In this document: positions 47,343 to 55,952 of the stretch, in pieces | How positions within the stretch are numbered: position 1 is the first letter of the stretch | Layout of the letters: each line of letters opens with the position of its first letter | DNA from: Paraburkholderia caballeronis | GTDB taxonomy: Bacteria > Pseudomonadota > Gammaproteobacteria > Burkholderiales > Burkholderiaceae | Length of the DNA stretch: 64,000 nucleotides | Direction of reading: 5' to 3' | Assembly (NCBI RefSeq): GCF_900104845.1 | Contig: NZ_FNSR01000001.1 | Coordinates: forward strand, 3,472,001 to 3,536,000 | Notes under the pieces: model-generated | Databases searched by the model: none | Told to the model about the DNA's origin: nothing | Seen by the model: the letters and a program-made list of their open reading frames with translations, nothing else | Translations under genes and position numbers: made by a program

Positions 47343-47986
47343 GGTCGGGATTCCGTCGGCAGGTAGGTATAGACGGTCGAGCGCGCAACGCCCAGCGTGC
47401 GCGCGACCTCGGAAAGCGCATGGCGCAGGTTGAGCAGGCCGGCGTCGGCGAGTTCGCGCACCGCGTCGCGGCGCTGCGCGAGCGTGAGGCCGATCGGCGT
47501 CGTGTTGCGCGCGGCCGCGAAACGTTCGAGCGTCGCGCGCACGTCGCCGAGCTGGCGCGATGCGAGCGTCTCGACGACCGGCGCGCTCGACGGCGCGGTG
47601 CTCATCAGCTGGCCGAGGCCGGCCGTGACCGCGCCGAGCAGCGACACGTCCATGTTCAGGCAGATCGCCGCGACGTAGTCGCCGGCGCTGTTCTTCAGGC
47701 CGATCGACGTGCTCTTCGCGGGGCGGCCGTCCGGGAAGCGGTTCGGGTAGTTCTGCACGACTTCCGGGAAGCCCGGATCGGTGATCCGCGCGAGACCCAT
47801 TTCGGTGACCGCGTCGCCGACGCTGCGGCCGGACAGGTTGTTCGCGATCGCGACGACCGAATGCCCGGGACGCGACAGGTCGTGCAGCACCACCTCGACG
47901 AGCGGCGCGAGCGTCTGCCCGAGCGCCTCGACGATCTTGCGGCCTTCGCGCAGCAACAACTGGTTTTCGCGGTCGACGTTTCTCAT
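47339..47986 (-). CDS. DauR/YheO-like PAS-HTH transcriptional regulator
   Basis: 215 residues from the ATG at 47986. The YheO-like PAS domain (about 15-125: LAPLVEVVLHDLSRPGHSVVAIANN in pieces, then NSAGDYVAAICLNMD) is followed by a C-terminal HTH_22 (about 160-215: RRDAVRELADAGLLNLRHALSEVA, then LGVARSTVYTYL). Such regulators control amino-acid catabolic genes, and this one is coupled to the dehydratase. A perfect inverted repeat lies 17 bp upstream of its start. Confidence 0.9.
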   Translation of the reverse strand: MRNVDRENQLLLREGRKIVEALGQTLAPLVEVVLHDLSRPGHSVVAIANNLSGRSVGDAVTEMGLARITDPGFPEVVQNYPNRFPDGRPAKSTSIGLKNSAGDYVAAICLNMDVSLLGAVTAGLGQLMSTAPSSAPVVETLASRQLGDVRATLERFAAARNTTPIGLTLAQRRDAVRELADAGLLNLRHALSEVARTLGVARSTVYTYLPTESRP

Positions 47987-48002
47987 GGGAGAAATTTTGC
48001 CG

Positions 48003-48025
48003 GATATTGACGATTTGTCAATATC
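48003..48025. promoter_or_regulatory. Perfect inverted repeat upstream of the DauR-like gene
   Basis: GATATTGAC (48003-48011) and GTCAATATC (48017-48025) are perfect 9-bp arms around GATTT. The site ends 17 bp before the regulator ATG on the minus strand. It is a strong candidate for autoregulation. Confidence 0.65.
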
Positions 48026-48073
48026 GCGACGGGTGAGGCCGTTGGGCGACGCGGGCGGCGGCTTCCAGGTCCG

Positions 48074-48097
48074 AAAAAAAACCCGCGCGGAGGCGGG
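48074..48097 (-). terminator. Intrinsic terminator of the nemA-MFS-AKR operon
   Basis: On the minus strand a CCCGC/GCGGG stem (plus 48093-48097 and 48082-48086) with a 6-nt loop is followed by eight T (48074-48081). It lies 26 nt past the AKR stop. Confidence 0.85.
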
Positions 48098-48123
48098 GCG
48101 GCGTCGATCGTCGAAGGGCTTCC

Positions 48124-48996
48124 CTAACGCTGCTGCCTCCCGGCGGTCGCGCGATCCAGTTCGCAAAACTCGAAATCGGACAACGCGATCTCGCCGGCCG
48201 CCACGTTCTCCTCCAGATGCGCGACGCGCGAGGTGCCCGGTATCGGCAGGATCACCGGGCTGCGCTGCAACAGCCACGCAAGGGCGATCTGTCCGACGCT
48301 CGCCTGATGGTTGCGCGCGATGGTGTCGAGAAGCGAACCGGGACGGGTCAGTTCGCCGGCGGCCAGCGGGAACCAGGGGATGAAGCCGATCCCATGGGCG
48401 GCGCAGTAATCGAGCACGTCTTCGCTGCCGCGGTCGCCGAGGTTGAAGCGGTTTTGCACAGTCGCCACGTCGAAGTATTTCGAGGCCGCCTTGATGTCGG
48501 CCACCGACACTTCGCTCAGGCCGGCGTGACGGATCACGCCGCTATCGATCAGATGGCGCACGGCGCCGAACTGCTCGTCCCGCGGCACCGACGGATCGAT
48601 GCGATGCAACTGCCACAGGTCGATCCGTTCGACGCCCAGCCGTTGCAGGCTGCCGTGCGCCTGCCGGATCAGATAGTCTGGCCGGCCCTGCGGCGTCCAC
48701 TGGTCGGGACCGGGGCGCGTCAGTCCCGCCTTGGTCGCCACGACCATGCCGGCGTCATACGGATGCAGCGCCTCGCGGATCAATTCCTCCGAAACGTTCG
48801 GCCCGTACGAATCCGCCGTGTCGATGAAATTCACGCCGAGTTCGGGCAGGCGGCGCAGCACGCGGATCGCCTCGTCGCGATCGGCGGGCGCGCCCCAGAT
48901 GCCGGGGCCGGTGATCCGCATCGCGCCGAATCCGAGCCGCCGGATTTCGATGTCGCCGCCGATTCTGAAAGTACGGTGTGGGATAGTCATGTTCAT
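48124..48996 (-). CDS. Aldo/keto reductase
   Basis: 290 residues, the usual barrel. It has the catalytic Asp/Tyr in [17 protein letters not shown] (about residues 55-72), Lys in [11 protein letters not shown], the His-containing strand [13 protein letters not shown], and the cofactor loop [15 protein letters not shown]. It probably reduces carbonyls with NADPH. It is last in the nemA-MFS-AKR run and ends at a terminator. The substrate is unknown. Confidence 0.92.
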   Translation of the reverse strand: MNMTIPHRTFRIGGDIEIRRLGFGAMRITGPGIWGAPADRDEAIRVLRRLPELGVNFIDTADSYGPNVSEELIREALHPYDAGMVVATKAGLTRPGPDQWTPQGRPDYLIRQAHGSLQRLGVERIDLWQLHRIDPSVPRDEQFGAVRHLIDSGVIRHAGLSEVSVADIKAASKYFDVATVQNRFNLGDRGSEDVLDYCAAHGIGFIPWFPLAAGELTRPGSLLDTIARNHQASVGQIALAWLLQRSPVILPIPGTSRVAHLEENVAAGEIALSDFEFCELDRATAGRQQR

Positions 48997-49023
48997 CCTC
49001 GCTGCCTGAGTAAGAGCCCTGCG

Positions 49024-50247
49024 TCATGGGGCGGTGACCGCCGCTGCCTGTGTCTTGACCACGTACCTGCCGATGCCGACCGTGAGGATCAACGCCGCGA
49101 CTTCGCACGCGGCGGCGGTCCAGCCGAGATTGTTCACCGACGTGAGACTCAAGGTCAGCGAACCGAGCGCCGCGCCGAGCGAAAAGCCGAGATACATGAA
49201 CGATGCGTTCAGCGACAGCGCAATGGGCGTGCCGCGCAGCCCGGCCTGATGGATGAGGCCGGCCTGCTGGGCGGGATAAAAAGACCAGTGCGCAATGCCC
49301 CAGGCCACCACGCCGATCAGAATGGGGACCAGCGCCCACGTCGTCGGCAGCCAGTGCGCGCTGGCCGACATCAGCGAAAACGCGACGATCGATACGCCGA
49401 GGCACGGGACGATCACGCGGCGCGGGCCGACGCGATCCACCGCCCTGCCGCCGCTGAACACGCCGATCGCGGCCGCGACGCCCCACGTGAACAGCACGTA
49501 GCCGATCTGTCCACCATGCAGCGGCGTGGTGCGGGCAATGAACAGCGCGAGGTACGTATAGATCGTGTACGCGCCCATGGCCCAAAGCGTGGTGACGAAC
49601 AGTGTCATCAGGATGACCGGCTGGCGGGCGACGTGGATGCGCTCGCGCAGCGTCGCGCCCGGCAAGCCTGCGCCGATGCTGCGCGGCAGGCCGAACAGCA
49701 GGCCCGCCGTGGCCGCGGCGGACAGCGCGGCCACGCCCGCAAAGGTCATGCGCCAGCCGAGCCGGTCCCCGACCAGCGCGCCGAGCGGCACGCCGAACGC
49801 CACGGCGATCGTGATCCCGCCGTTGACGATGGCGAGCGCCGTGCCGCGCCGCTCGGGACCGGCGATCGCGCCGGCCAGCGCGTTGGCGCCGGGCACGTAC
49901 AGGCCGGCAGCGGCCGCGAGCAGGATGCGGGCCGCCAGCAGCGCCCAATAGCTCTGGGCGGCCCACGCAACGACGTTCGCCGCCGTGAACGCACAGAGCG
50001 CGACGATCATCAGCGTGCGGCGATTGAATGCGCCGGTCAGCGCGGTCAGGATCGGCGAGCTGAGTGCGTAGGCCAGCGCGAACACCGTGACCAGTTGGCC
50101 CGTGGCGATGACGCTCGTATGCAGATCCGCGGCGATGTCGGGCAGCAGGCCGGCGATCATGAAACTCTCGGTGCCGACGGCGAACGTCCCCAGCGCCAGC
50201 CAGTACAACGGCGCCAGAGACGGGGGCGAGGTCGTGGGACTCACCAT
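49024..50247 (-). CDS. MFS transporter, sugar-efflux/AraJ-like (DHA1) type
   Basis: 407 residues with 12 membrane segments. FAVGTESFMIAGLLPDIAADL at helix 1 is typical of the AraJ/YdhP/SotB group, with motif A-like LTGAFNRRTLMIVALC and GANALAGAIAGPERRGTALAIVNGG. It lies between nemA (9 bp upstream) and the AKR gene (27 bp downstream), so all three are one operon, perhaps for detoxification and export of reactive compounds. Confidence 0.9.
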   Translation of the reverse strand: MVSPTTSPPSLAPLYWLALGTFAVGTESFMIAGLLPDIAADLHTSVIATGQLVTVFALAYALSSPILTALTGAFNRRTLMIVALCAFTAANVVAWAAQSYWALLAARILLAAAAGLYVPGANALAGAIAGPERRGTALAIVNGGITIAVAFGVPLGALVGDRLGWRMTFAGVAALSAAATAGLLFGLPRSIGAGLPGATLRERIHVARQPVILMTLFVTTLWAMGAYTIYTYLALFIARTTPLHGGQIGYVLFTWGVAAAIGVFSGGRAVDRVGPRRVIVPCLGVSIVAFSLMSASAHWLPTTWALVPILIGVVAWGIAHWSFYPAQQAGLIHQAGLRGTPIALSLNASFMYLGFSLGAALGSLTLSLTSVNNLGWTAAACEVAALILTVGIGRYVVKTQAAAVTAP

Positions 50248-50256
50248 GCGCTCCGC

Positions 50257-51366
50257 TTACGCCGCTGCCGCGTTGCGGCCGTGGAACGGATAGTCGGTAT
50301 AGCCGACGTCGGTGCCGCCGAAGAAGGTCGCGCGGTCGTACGGGTTCAGCGGCAGCTTGAGGCGCAGCCGTTCGGGCAGATCCGGGTTCGCGATGAAGTC
50401 GCGGCCAAAGGCGACCAGGTCGGCGTTGCCCGCCTGCAGGATCGCTTCAGCCGTGTCGCCCTTGAAGCCGCCGGCGGCGATGATGACGCCGTTGTAGTGC
50501 TGGCGGATCAGTTGCGCCGCGACCGGGTTCGGGTCCTTGCTGTCGTCGTCGACGTTGCCCAGCACACGCGGCTCGATCAGGTGCAGGTAGGCGAGGTTCA
50601 GCTTCGCCAGTTCCCCGGCGACGTAGGTGAAGAGCCCTTCCGGATCGCTGTCGGACATGTCGCCCCACGTGCCGCTGGGGCCGAGGCGCACGGCCACGCG
50701 CTCGCTGCCCCACACCGGGATGATCGCCCGGGTGACTTCCATCAGGAAGCGGGTCCGGTTTTCGAACGACCCGCCGTAGAGGTCGGTGCGCTTGTTGCTG
50801 CCGTCCTGCAGAAACTGGTCGAACAGATAACCGTTGGCGGCGTGCAGTTCGACGCCGTCGAAACCGGCCTCCTTGCCGCGAACCGCGGCCGTGCGGAAGC
50901 TTTCGACCAGTCCGGCGATTTCGGGAAGAGTCAGCGCGCGGCTCGGCGTGTTCGGAACCCAGCCGGCTTCGGTATACGCGACGCCGCCGTGCAGCACGGC
51001 CGACGGCGCCACCGGCTGGCCGCCGCCCGGCTGCAACTGGCTGTTGGACTGGCGTCCGGCGTGATAAAGCTGCAGGAAAATGCGGCCACCCTTCGCATGC
51101 ACGGCGTCCGTCACCTGCTTCCAGCCGGCGATCTGGCTGTCGTCGTAGAGGCCGGGCGCACCGAGGTAGCCGTTGCCGTCGGGCGCGGCGATCGTCGCTT
51201 CGCTGATCAGGAAGCCGCCTGCCGACGTGCGCTGCGCGTAGTACTCGGCCATCAGCGGGCCAGGCTTCGCGCCCTGTTCCGCACGCATGCGGGTGAGCGG
51301 AGCCAGCACCACGCGATGGGAAAATTCGTAGGGACCGACCTTAACTGCCGAAAGAAGTTTGGACAT
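50257..51366 (-). CDS. nemA: NemA-type alkene (ene-) reductase, old yellow enzyme family
   Basis: 369 residues. FMN enzyme that reduces activated C=C bonds and nitro compounds such as N-ethylmaleimide. Marks are RVVLAPLTRMRAEQGAKPG at the N-terminus, the active-site region ELHAANGYLFDQFLQDGSNKRTDLYGGS in pieces, and the C-terminal AFGRDFIANPDLPERL. ATG at 51366, divergent from a LysR gene that likely controls it. Confidence 0.93.
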   Translation of the reverse strand: MSKLLSAVKVGPYEFSHRVVLAPLTRMRAEQGAKPGPLMAEYYAQRTSAGGFLISEATIAAPDGNGYLGAPGLYDDSQIAGWKQVTDAVHAKGGRIFLQLYHAGRQSNSQLQPGGGQPVAPSAVLHGGVAYTEAGWVPNTPSRALTLPEIAGLVESFRTAAVRGKEAGFDGVELHAANGYLFDQFLQDGSNKRTDLYGGSFENRTRFLMEVTRAIIPVWGSERVAVRLGPSGTWGDMSDSDPEGLFTYVAGELAKLNLAYLHLIEPRVLGNVDDDSKDPNPVAAQLIRQHYNGVIIAAGGFKGDTAEAILQAGNADLVAFGRDFIANPDLPERLRLKLPLNPYDRATFFGGTDVGYTDYPFHGRNAAAA

Positions 51367-51372
51367 GATTTC

Positions 51373-51385
51373 CTCAAGGTTTGAG
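51373..51385. promoter_or_regulatory. Short palindrome at the nemA translation start region
   Basis: CTCAAGGTTTGAG is a 5-bp inverted repeat with a 3-nt centre, 6 bp upstream of the nemA ATG. It covers the place of the ribosome site. Confidence 0.35.
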
Positions 51386-51582
51386 TGGCTGCTGACGTTC
51401 GATCAACAGCGGGTTTCGAACTTGAGGGCAAGTGTATGAACGGCGCGGCAGAAGAAAAATGGGCCGAGGTTCCGAATATCCAGGACGGAAGTGTCCGCAA
51501 TCAGCAAACGAGCGGGCAGTGTCGTCCGCCGATGTGTCGTTTGCGAGCGCCGGAAAATAAGGCTAAGGTAGCCGCCATATCG

Positions 51583-51594
51583 GACAAATGTGTC
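51583..51594. promoter_or_regulatory. Candidate LysR box upstream of the LysR gene
   Basis: GACAAATGTGTC is a 4-4-4 inverted repeat, 24 bp before the LysR ATG in the divergent nemA-LysR region. Several further TGTC words lie between 51490 and 51540. Confidence 0.35.
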
Positions 51595-51618
51595 TTTAAC
51601 GGACCTCGGGACACGCGA

Positions 51619-52503
51619 ATGGACAGCCTCAGCGGTATCTCCGTGTTCGTGCAGGCGGCGGAAACCCGCAGTTTTACCCAGGCCGGACGGCTGCTCGGCG
51701 TATCGTCGTCGGCGGTCGGCAAAAGCATTGCGCGCACCGAGGAACGGCTGGGCGTGCGGCTCTTTCACCGCAGCACGCGCAGCATCACGCTGACCGCCGA
51801 AGGGCTGTTGTTCCTCGAACGGTGCCGGCGCATCCTCGGCGAAGTCGAAGCGGCGGAAGCCGAGTTGTCGGACGCCGCCGGCAGTCCGCGCGGCCGGCTG
51901 CGGATCGGCACGCCGCAACTGTCCGGGCTGTTCATGCCGGCGCTCGACGGCTTCATGCAGCAATACCCGGACATCGAACTCGACGTCGATCTGTCGGACC
52001 GCATGGTGGACATCATCGAAGAAGGCTTCGATGCGGTGATCCGCACGGGCGAGCAGCACGACTCCCGGCTGGTGTCGCGGCGTCTCGGTTCGTGCGCCCA
52101 GGTGCTGGTCGCGTCGCCCGGTTATCTGCAGCAGCGCGGGCTGCCCACGCACCCTTCCGAACTCGTCCGGCACGCGTGCCTGCTGCACAAGTTTCCCGCC
52201 AGCGGCAAGCTCGAACGCTGGCCCTTTCAGCTTGAAGTCTCCGAAGCGGAGCCGGAACTGCCGCAGACCTTCGTCAGCAGCACCATCGAAGTGCTCGGCT
52301 TTCTCGCGCTTCAGAACAAGGGGCTCGCGTTCCTGCCGACCTTCCTCGTGCGCGACGCGCTGGCAAGCGGCGCGCTTCAGATCGTGCTCGACGATTTCAT
52401 CGACCAGACCGTTACGTTCTGGATCCTGTGGCCAGCGAGCCGTTATGCGTCGCCGAAGCTGCGCGTGTTCATCGACTATATGAGCCAGAACCTGAAGATC
52501 TAG
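51619..52503 (+). CDS. LysR-family transcriptional regulator
   Basis: 294 residues from the ATG at 51619. The N-terminal HTH reads VFVQAAETRSFTQAGRLLGVSSSAVGKSIARTEERLGVRLFHR (in parts, about 8-50), and the periplasmic-binding-like effector domain spans about 88-290. It is divergent from nemA, so it most likely regulates the nemA-MFS-AKR operon in response to electrophiles. A longer frame to the left was rejected, as LysR proteins begin close to the HTH. Confidence 0.93.
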   Translation: MDSLSGISVFVQAAETRSFTQAGRLLGVSSSAVGKSIARTEERLGVRLFHRSTRSITLTAEGLLFLERCRRILGEVEAAEAELSDAAGSPRGRLRIGTPQLSGLFMPALDGFMQQYPDIELDVDLSDRMVDIIEEGFDAVIRTGEQHDSRLVSRRLGSCAQVLVASPGYLQQRGLPTHPSELVRHACLLHKFPASGKLERWPFQLEVSEAEPELPQTFVSSTIEVLGFLALQNKGLAFLPTFLVRDALASGALQIVLDDFIDQTVTFWILWPASRYASPKLRVFIDYMSQNLKI

Positions 52504-52633
52504 CGCGAGCGCATACCGGACCTCGACGTCCGGAATGATCGGAGCAACAGCCCGTTTATTTCCGGCTCCCGGGACCCTACTCTTTGCCCGACGCCGCGCG
52601 GATGGTCCGCGAGGCGTCGACAGGAGAGTTCTT

Positions 52634-53770
52634 GTGAACGGAATCGTCAGGCGGGCTACGGGCTCCGACAAAATCAGGGTGGGTGTCGTCGGGCTCGGCC
52701 ACTGGTCGGAATATGGGCACTTGCCTTCACTCAAACTGCTGCCGGACTACGAACTGACGGCGGTGTACAGCCGCAGTCCGGAAAAAGCGGCGGCGCTGGT
52801 CGCGCGCCACGGGTTCAGGTACGCGGCGGCGTCGCTGCACGACCTGGTCTCGCATCCGGAAGTCGATCTCGTGCTCGTGCTGACGCCCGCGTTCCAGCAC
52901 GAAGAAGGGATCCGCGCCGCGATCGGGGCCGGCAAGGACGTCTACTGCGAATGGCCTCTCACGCCGAACACCGCGCTGTCCAGAGCGTTGCTCGCGCTGG
53001 CCGATAAAGCCGGTGTGCGCACCATCGTCGGTTTGCAGCGGCGGCTCAATCCGGGCTACCGCTACGTGCGCGATCTGCTGGACCAGGGCGAGATCGGCGA
53101 GATCCGTTCGGTGCGCCTGCACGTGAGCGTGGAGTATTTCCAGCGCGAACGGCCTGCTTCGCTTTACTACACGATTCCCGAAGAAAATTTCTCAAGCCTG
53201 CTGTCGATCTACGGCGGCCATTTTCTGGACGCGCTGTTCACGACGCTGGTCGGTTATCCGCAGAGCCTGTCGGCGCTGACCGTCAACCAGTTCAAGGAAG
53301 TCACGCTGCGGGAAACCGGCGAAACACTGCCGCACAGCAACCCCGATCAGGTAGTGCTGGCAGGGACGTTCGCCAACGGCGCCGTGCTGACGGCCCATAT
53401 CGAGGCGGGAAAGCGCAACAACTTCGGCGTGCAGCTCGACGTGACGGGCAGCAAGGGCGACCTGAAAATCTCGAACACCACCAGCTTCGGCGACGCGTTC
53501 AACCGCATCCAGATCGCGCGGGGCGACGGCCAGCCGCTGACCGAACTGGCCATTCCGGCGCAATACGAATGGCTGCCGCCGAGCGAACGCGGCGCGAGCG
53601 TGCTCGAACTGGCGCACCTGTACGCCGCCCATGCCCGCGACGTGAAGACCGGTTCGACGCTTGCGCCCACTTTCGCGGACGCGGTTCGCATGCACGAACT
53701 GATGGACCGGATCGTGGAGTCGGATCGCACGGGCCGGCGGATCCCGCTTTCGTTCAGCACGGCCGGTTGA
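52634..53770 (+). CDS. Gfo/Idh/MocA-family oxidoreductase
   Basis: 378 residues from the GTG at 52634, with AGGAGAG 5 bp upstream. The Rossmann domain begins IRVGVVGLGHWSEYGHLPSL. The conserved EKP-type motif reads YCEWPLTPN, so Lys is replaced by Trp, as in several subfamilies (catalysis may differ). The C-terminal domain has SIYGGHFLDAL with a His suited to catalysis. The substrate is unknown, probably a sugar or inositol derivative. It is a single gene with no evident operon partner. Confidence 0.88.
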   Translation: MNGIVRRATGSDKIRVGVVGLGHWSEYGHLPSLKLLPDYELTAVYSRSPEKAAALVARHGFRYAAASLHDLVSHPEVDLVLVLTPAFQHEEGIRAAIGAGKDVYCEWPLTPNTALSRALLALADKAGVRTIVGLQRRLNPGYRYVRDLLDQGEIGEIRSVRLHVSVEYFQRERPASLYYTIPEENFSSLLSIYGGHFLDALFTTLVGYPQSLSALTVNQFKEVTLRETGETLPHSNPDQVVLAGTFANGAVLTAHIEAGKRNNFGVQLDVTGSKGDLKISNTTSFGDAFNRIQIARGDGQPLTELAIPAQYEWLPPSERGASVLELAHLYAAHARDVKTGSTLAPTFADAVRMHELMDRIVESDRTGRRIPLSFSTAG

Positions 53771-53846
53771 GGGGATAGCCGGTCGGTCGTCGAGCGGCTG
53801 CATCGGACTGCCGCGCGGACAGTCGATTGTCGAACGCCGCCATCGA

Positions 53847-54674
53847 TCAATACTGCGCGACGGCAGCGCGGATGCGCTCCGCGGTCTGGGCGTCGAGCGG
53901 CGTGTAGACGATCATCCCGAGGTCCGGCCGACCGTCGACCGCGAACAGCGAATACTCCAGCTCGACAGGCCCCAGCCGCGGATGCAGCAGGCGCTTCACG
54001 TTCTCGCCCCCGCTGTGTCCCAGCACCTGATTGTCGCGCCACATGCGGTCGAAGTCGGGGCTGGCGCGGCACAGGTCGTCCACCAGATCGCCCACTTCGG
54101 ACGCGAGCCCCGCGCGCGCCACGTCCGCGCGGAACGCTCCCACGACGAAGCGCGCGACGCTCTCCCATTCGCGCTGTTTCGCGCGCACGGCCGGATCGCT
54201 GAACAGAAAGCGGAGGATGTTGCGCTGACCGGCCGGCAGCATGCTGTAGTCGGTGAGCACGACGGCCGCGGCGCGATTCCACGCGACGACGTCCCACGTC
54301 GCGGTCTTGATGATCGACGGGCTGGCGTCGAGCGAATCGAGCACGCGCTGCAACCGCGGATTCACGCCGTCGACGGAACGGTAGCGCACTTCCGGCGGCC
54401 GCCCGAGGCCCAGCATGAAGAGATGCTCGCGCTCGATATCCGTCAGCATCAGCGCCGCGCAGATGCGCTCCAGCACCTCCGCGGACGGCGCGCCGCCACG
54501 GCCCTGTTCGAGCCACGTGTACCAGGTGGAACTGATGTTCGCGCGCTGCGCGACCTCTTCGCGGCGCAGCCCCGGCGTGCGCCGGCGGCCCGCAAAGCCG
54601 AAGCTGGCCGGATCGAGCCGCGTGCGGCGGCTGCGCAGAAAATCGCCGAGAGTCTGGGCGGCGGTCACGGACAT
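53847..54674 (-). CDS. XRE-family regulator with MmyB-like ligand-binding domain
   Basis: 275 residues. The N-terminal HTH (about 8-85: RRTPGLRREEVAQRANISSTWYTWLEQGRG, in pieces) is followed by the MmyB-like PAS-type domain (about 105-270: DSLDASPSIIKTATWDVVAWNRAA, LFSDPAVRAKQREWE, GVKRLLHP-like NVKRLLHPRLGPVELEY). Genes of this family commonly lie divergent from short-chain dehydrogenases, as here, and control them. An imperfect palindrome sits 17 bp upstream of its start. Confidence 0.9.
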   Translation of the reverse strand: MSVTAAQTLGDFLRSRRTRLDPASFGFAGRRRTPGLRREEVAQRANISSTWYTWLEQGRGGAPSAEVLERICAALMLTDIEREHLFMLGLGRPPEVRYRSVDGVNPRLQRVLDSLDASPSIIKTATWDVVAWNRAAAVVLTDYSMLPAGQRNILRFLFSDPAVRAKQREWESVARFVVGAFRADVARAGLASEVGDLVDDLCRASPDFDRMWRDNQVLGHSGGENVKRLLHPRLGPVELEYSLFAVDGRPDLGMIVYTPLDAQTAERIRAAVAQY

Positions 54675-54690
54675 GATGAGCCTGTTAGTC

Positions 54691-54706
54691 GTTTTACCGG
54701 GATAAC
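54691..54706. promoter_or_regulatory. Candidate operator of the MmyB-type regulator
   Basis: GTTTTACCGGGATAAC is a 16-bp palindrome (6 of 8 positions symmetric around CCGG), 16 bp before the regulator ATG. The half-site word GGATAACG recurs at 54722-54729, inside the likely promoter of the divergent SDR. Confidence 0.45.
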
Positions 54707-54714
54707 GTCACTAC

Positions 54715-54743
54715 TTCAACAGGATAACGGATGGCCGCATAGT
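54715..54743 (+). promoter_or_regulatory. Putative promoter of the SDR gene
   Basis: TTCAAC (54715-54720) and CATAGT (54738-54743) are 17 bp apart. A start near 54750 would place all three leader hairpins (54777-54908) inside the 5' UTR. Confidence 0.4.
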
Positions 54744-54776
54744 GCGTGGGTCACGACGCAGCAACCTTCTTCATAG

Positions 54777-54908
54777 GATCGGGGCAGGTGCTGAGGCGCT
54801 TACTGCGGTCGGCAGCTTTGCATGGGATCGGAGTAGGCGCTAAAGCGCCAACTCTGATCGACAGCTTTGCATGGGACCCAAGTAAGCGCTAAAGCGCTAA
54901 CTCGGGTC
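54777..54908 (+). promoter_or_regulatory. Three tandem 34-nt leader hairpins in 49-bp period before the SDR gene
   Basis: Hairpins lie at 54777-54810, 54826-54859 and 54875-54908, exactly 49 bp apart. They are separated by the 15-nt linkers GGCAGCTTTGCATGG and GACAGCTTTGCATGG. Upper stems are GGCGCT-AA-AGCGCC in copy 2 and AGCGCT-AA-AGCGCT in copy 3. Between copies 2 and 3 three base pairs change on both sides at once (stem positions 3/32, 5/30, 11/24). Copy 1 keeps pairing largely through G-U wobbles, which only the plus-strand RNA can use. The last copy ends 19 nt before the ATG and leads through GACA into the ribosome site CCGGAG. One more copy precedes galM. Confidence 0.85.
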
Positions 54909-54927
54909 GACAACCGGAGACTTCACA

Positions 54928-55827
54928 ATGCGTATCTTTCTAACGGGCGCTACCGGCTTCATCGGCTCGGCGCTGGTGCCCGAACTCATCAACGCCGGTC
55001 ATCAAGTGATCGGCATGACCCGCTCCGACGCGGGCGCGCAAGCACTGACCACAGCGGGCGCCGAAGTCCATCGCGGCACGCTCGAAGACACCGACAGCCT
55101 GCGCAGCGGCGCGGCAAAAGCAGATGCCGTCATCCACCTCGCGTTCGACCACGACTTCTCGCACTTCGTCGAGAACTGCGAAAAGGACAAACGCGCGATC
55201 GCGGCGCTCGGCTCGGCGCTGGCCGGCTCCGGGCGTCCGCTGCTCATCACGTCAGGCACCGGCGTCGGCAGCCGCGACGACGGGCAACCGGCCACCGAGG
55301 ACGTGTTCAACACCACTCATCCGAATCCGCGCATCGGCTCGGAACTGGCCGGCAACGCGCTGCTGGAAGCCAGCGTCAACGTGTCGGTGATGCGCCTGCC
55401 GCAAGTGCACAACCCGTTCCGCCAAGGCCTCATCACGCCGCTGATCCAGATCGTGCGCGAGAAAGGCGTGTGCGCATACGTGGAGGACGGCCGCAACCGC
55501 TGGCCGGCGGGTCATCTGTCGGACGTCGTGCGGCTGTACCGGCTCGCGATCGAAAAGGGCGAACGCGGTGCGCGCTATCACGCGGTCGGCGAAGAAGGCG
55601 TCAGCGCCCGCGAAATTGCCGAGGCGCTGGGACGCGGGCTGAAGCTGCCGGTCGTGTCGATCGCGCGCGACGAAGTACAGGCGCACTTCGGATGGATGGC
55701 GATGTTCGCAGCACTCGACATGCCGGCATCGAGCGCGCAGACACAGGCCCGCCTGGGCTGGAAGCCGACAGGCCCGACGCTCATCGCCGACCTGAACGAA
55801 GCGCGCTACGTCGAGGCGTCGGCGTAA
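54928..55827 (+). CDS. NAD-dependent epimerase/dehydratase-type short-chain dehydrogenase (extended/atypical SDR)
   Basis: 299 residues. The N-terminal motif MRIFLTGATGFIGSALVPELINAGHQVIGM is the NAD(P) loop of extended or atypical SDRs. The typical YxxxK is not evident, as in several atypical SDRs. AREIAEALGRGLKLPVVSI and ARLGWKPTGPTLIADL close the protein. It is divergent from the MmyB-type regulator. The substrate is unknown. Its leader holds the three tandem hairpins. Confidence 0.88.
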   Translation: MRIFLTGATGFIGSALVPELINAGHQVIGMTRSDAGAQALTTAGAEVHRGTLEDTDSLRSGAAKADAVIHLAFDHDFSHFVENCEKDKRAIAALGSALAGSGRPLLITSGTGVGSRDDGQPATEDVFNTTHPNPRIGSELAGNALLEASVNVSVMRLPQVHNPFRQGLITPLIQIVREKGVCAYVEDGRNRWPAGHLSDVVRLYRLAIEKGERGARYHAVGEEGVSAREIAEALGRGLKLPVVSIARDEVQAHFGWMAMFAALDMPASSAQTQARLGWKPTGPTLIADLNEARYVEASA

Positions 55828-55952
55828 CGTTCGCGGTCGTCGTCAGCCGAATGGCCGCGCACGTCGAAACCCGACGCAGGCCTCTGCAAACAGCGCGCAC
55901 CCGATACGAACGGTAAAATCCAGCAAACCTACCGTCGTGTTGGAGCAGGTGT

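Noticed and set aside
55828..55952. LexA (SOS) box before polB
   Set aside because: Only CTGCAAACAG occurs, with a 3-nt instead of an 8-nt spacer. No CTGT-N8-ACAG match was found here or between the MFS gene and uvrA.
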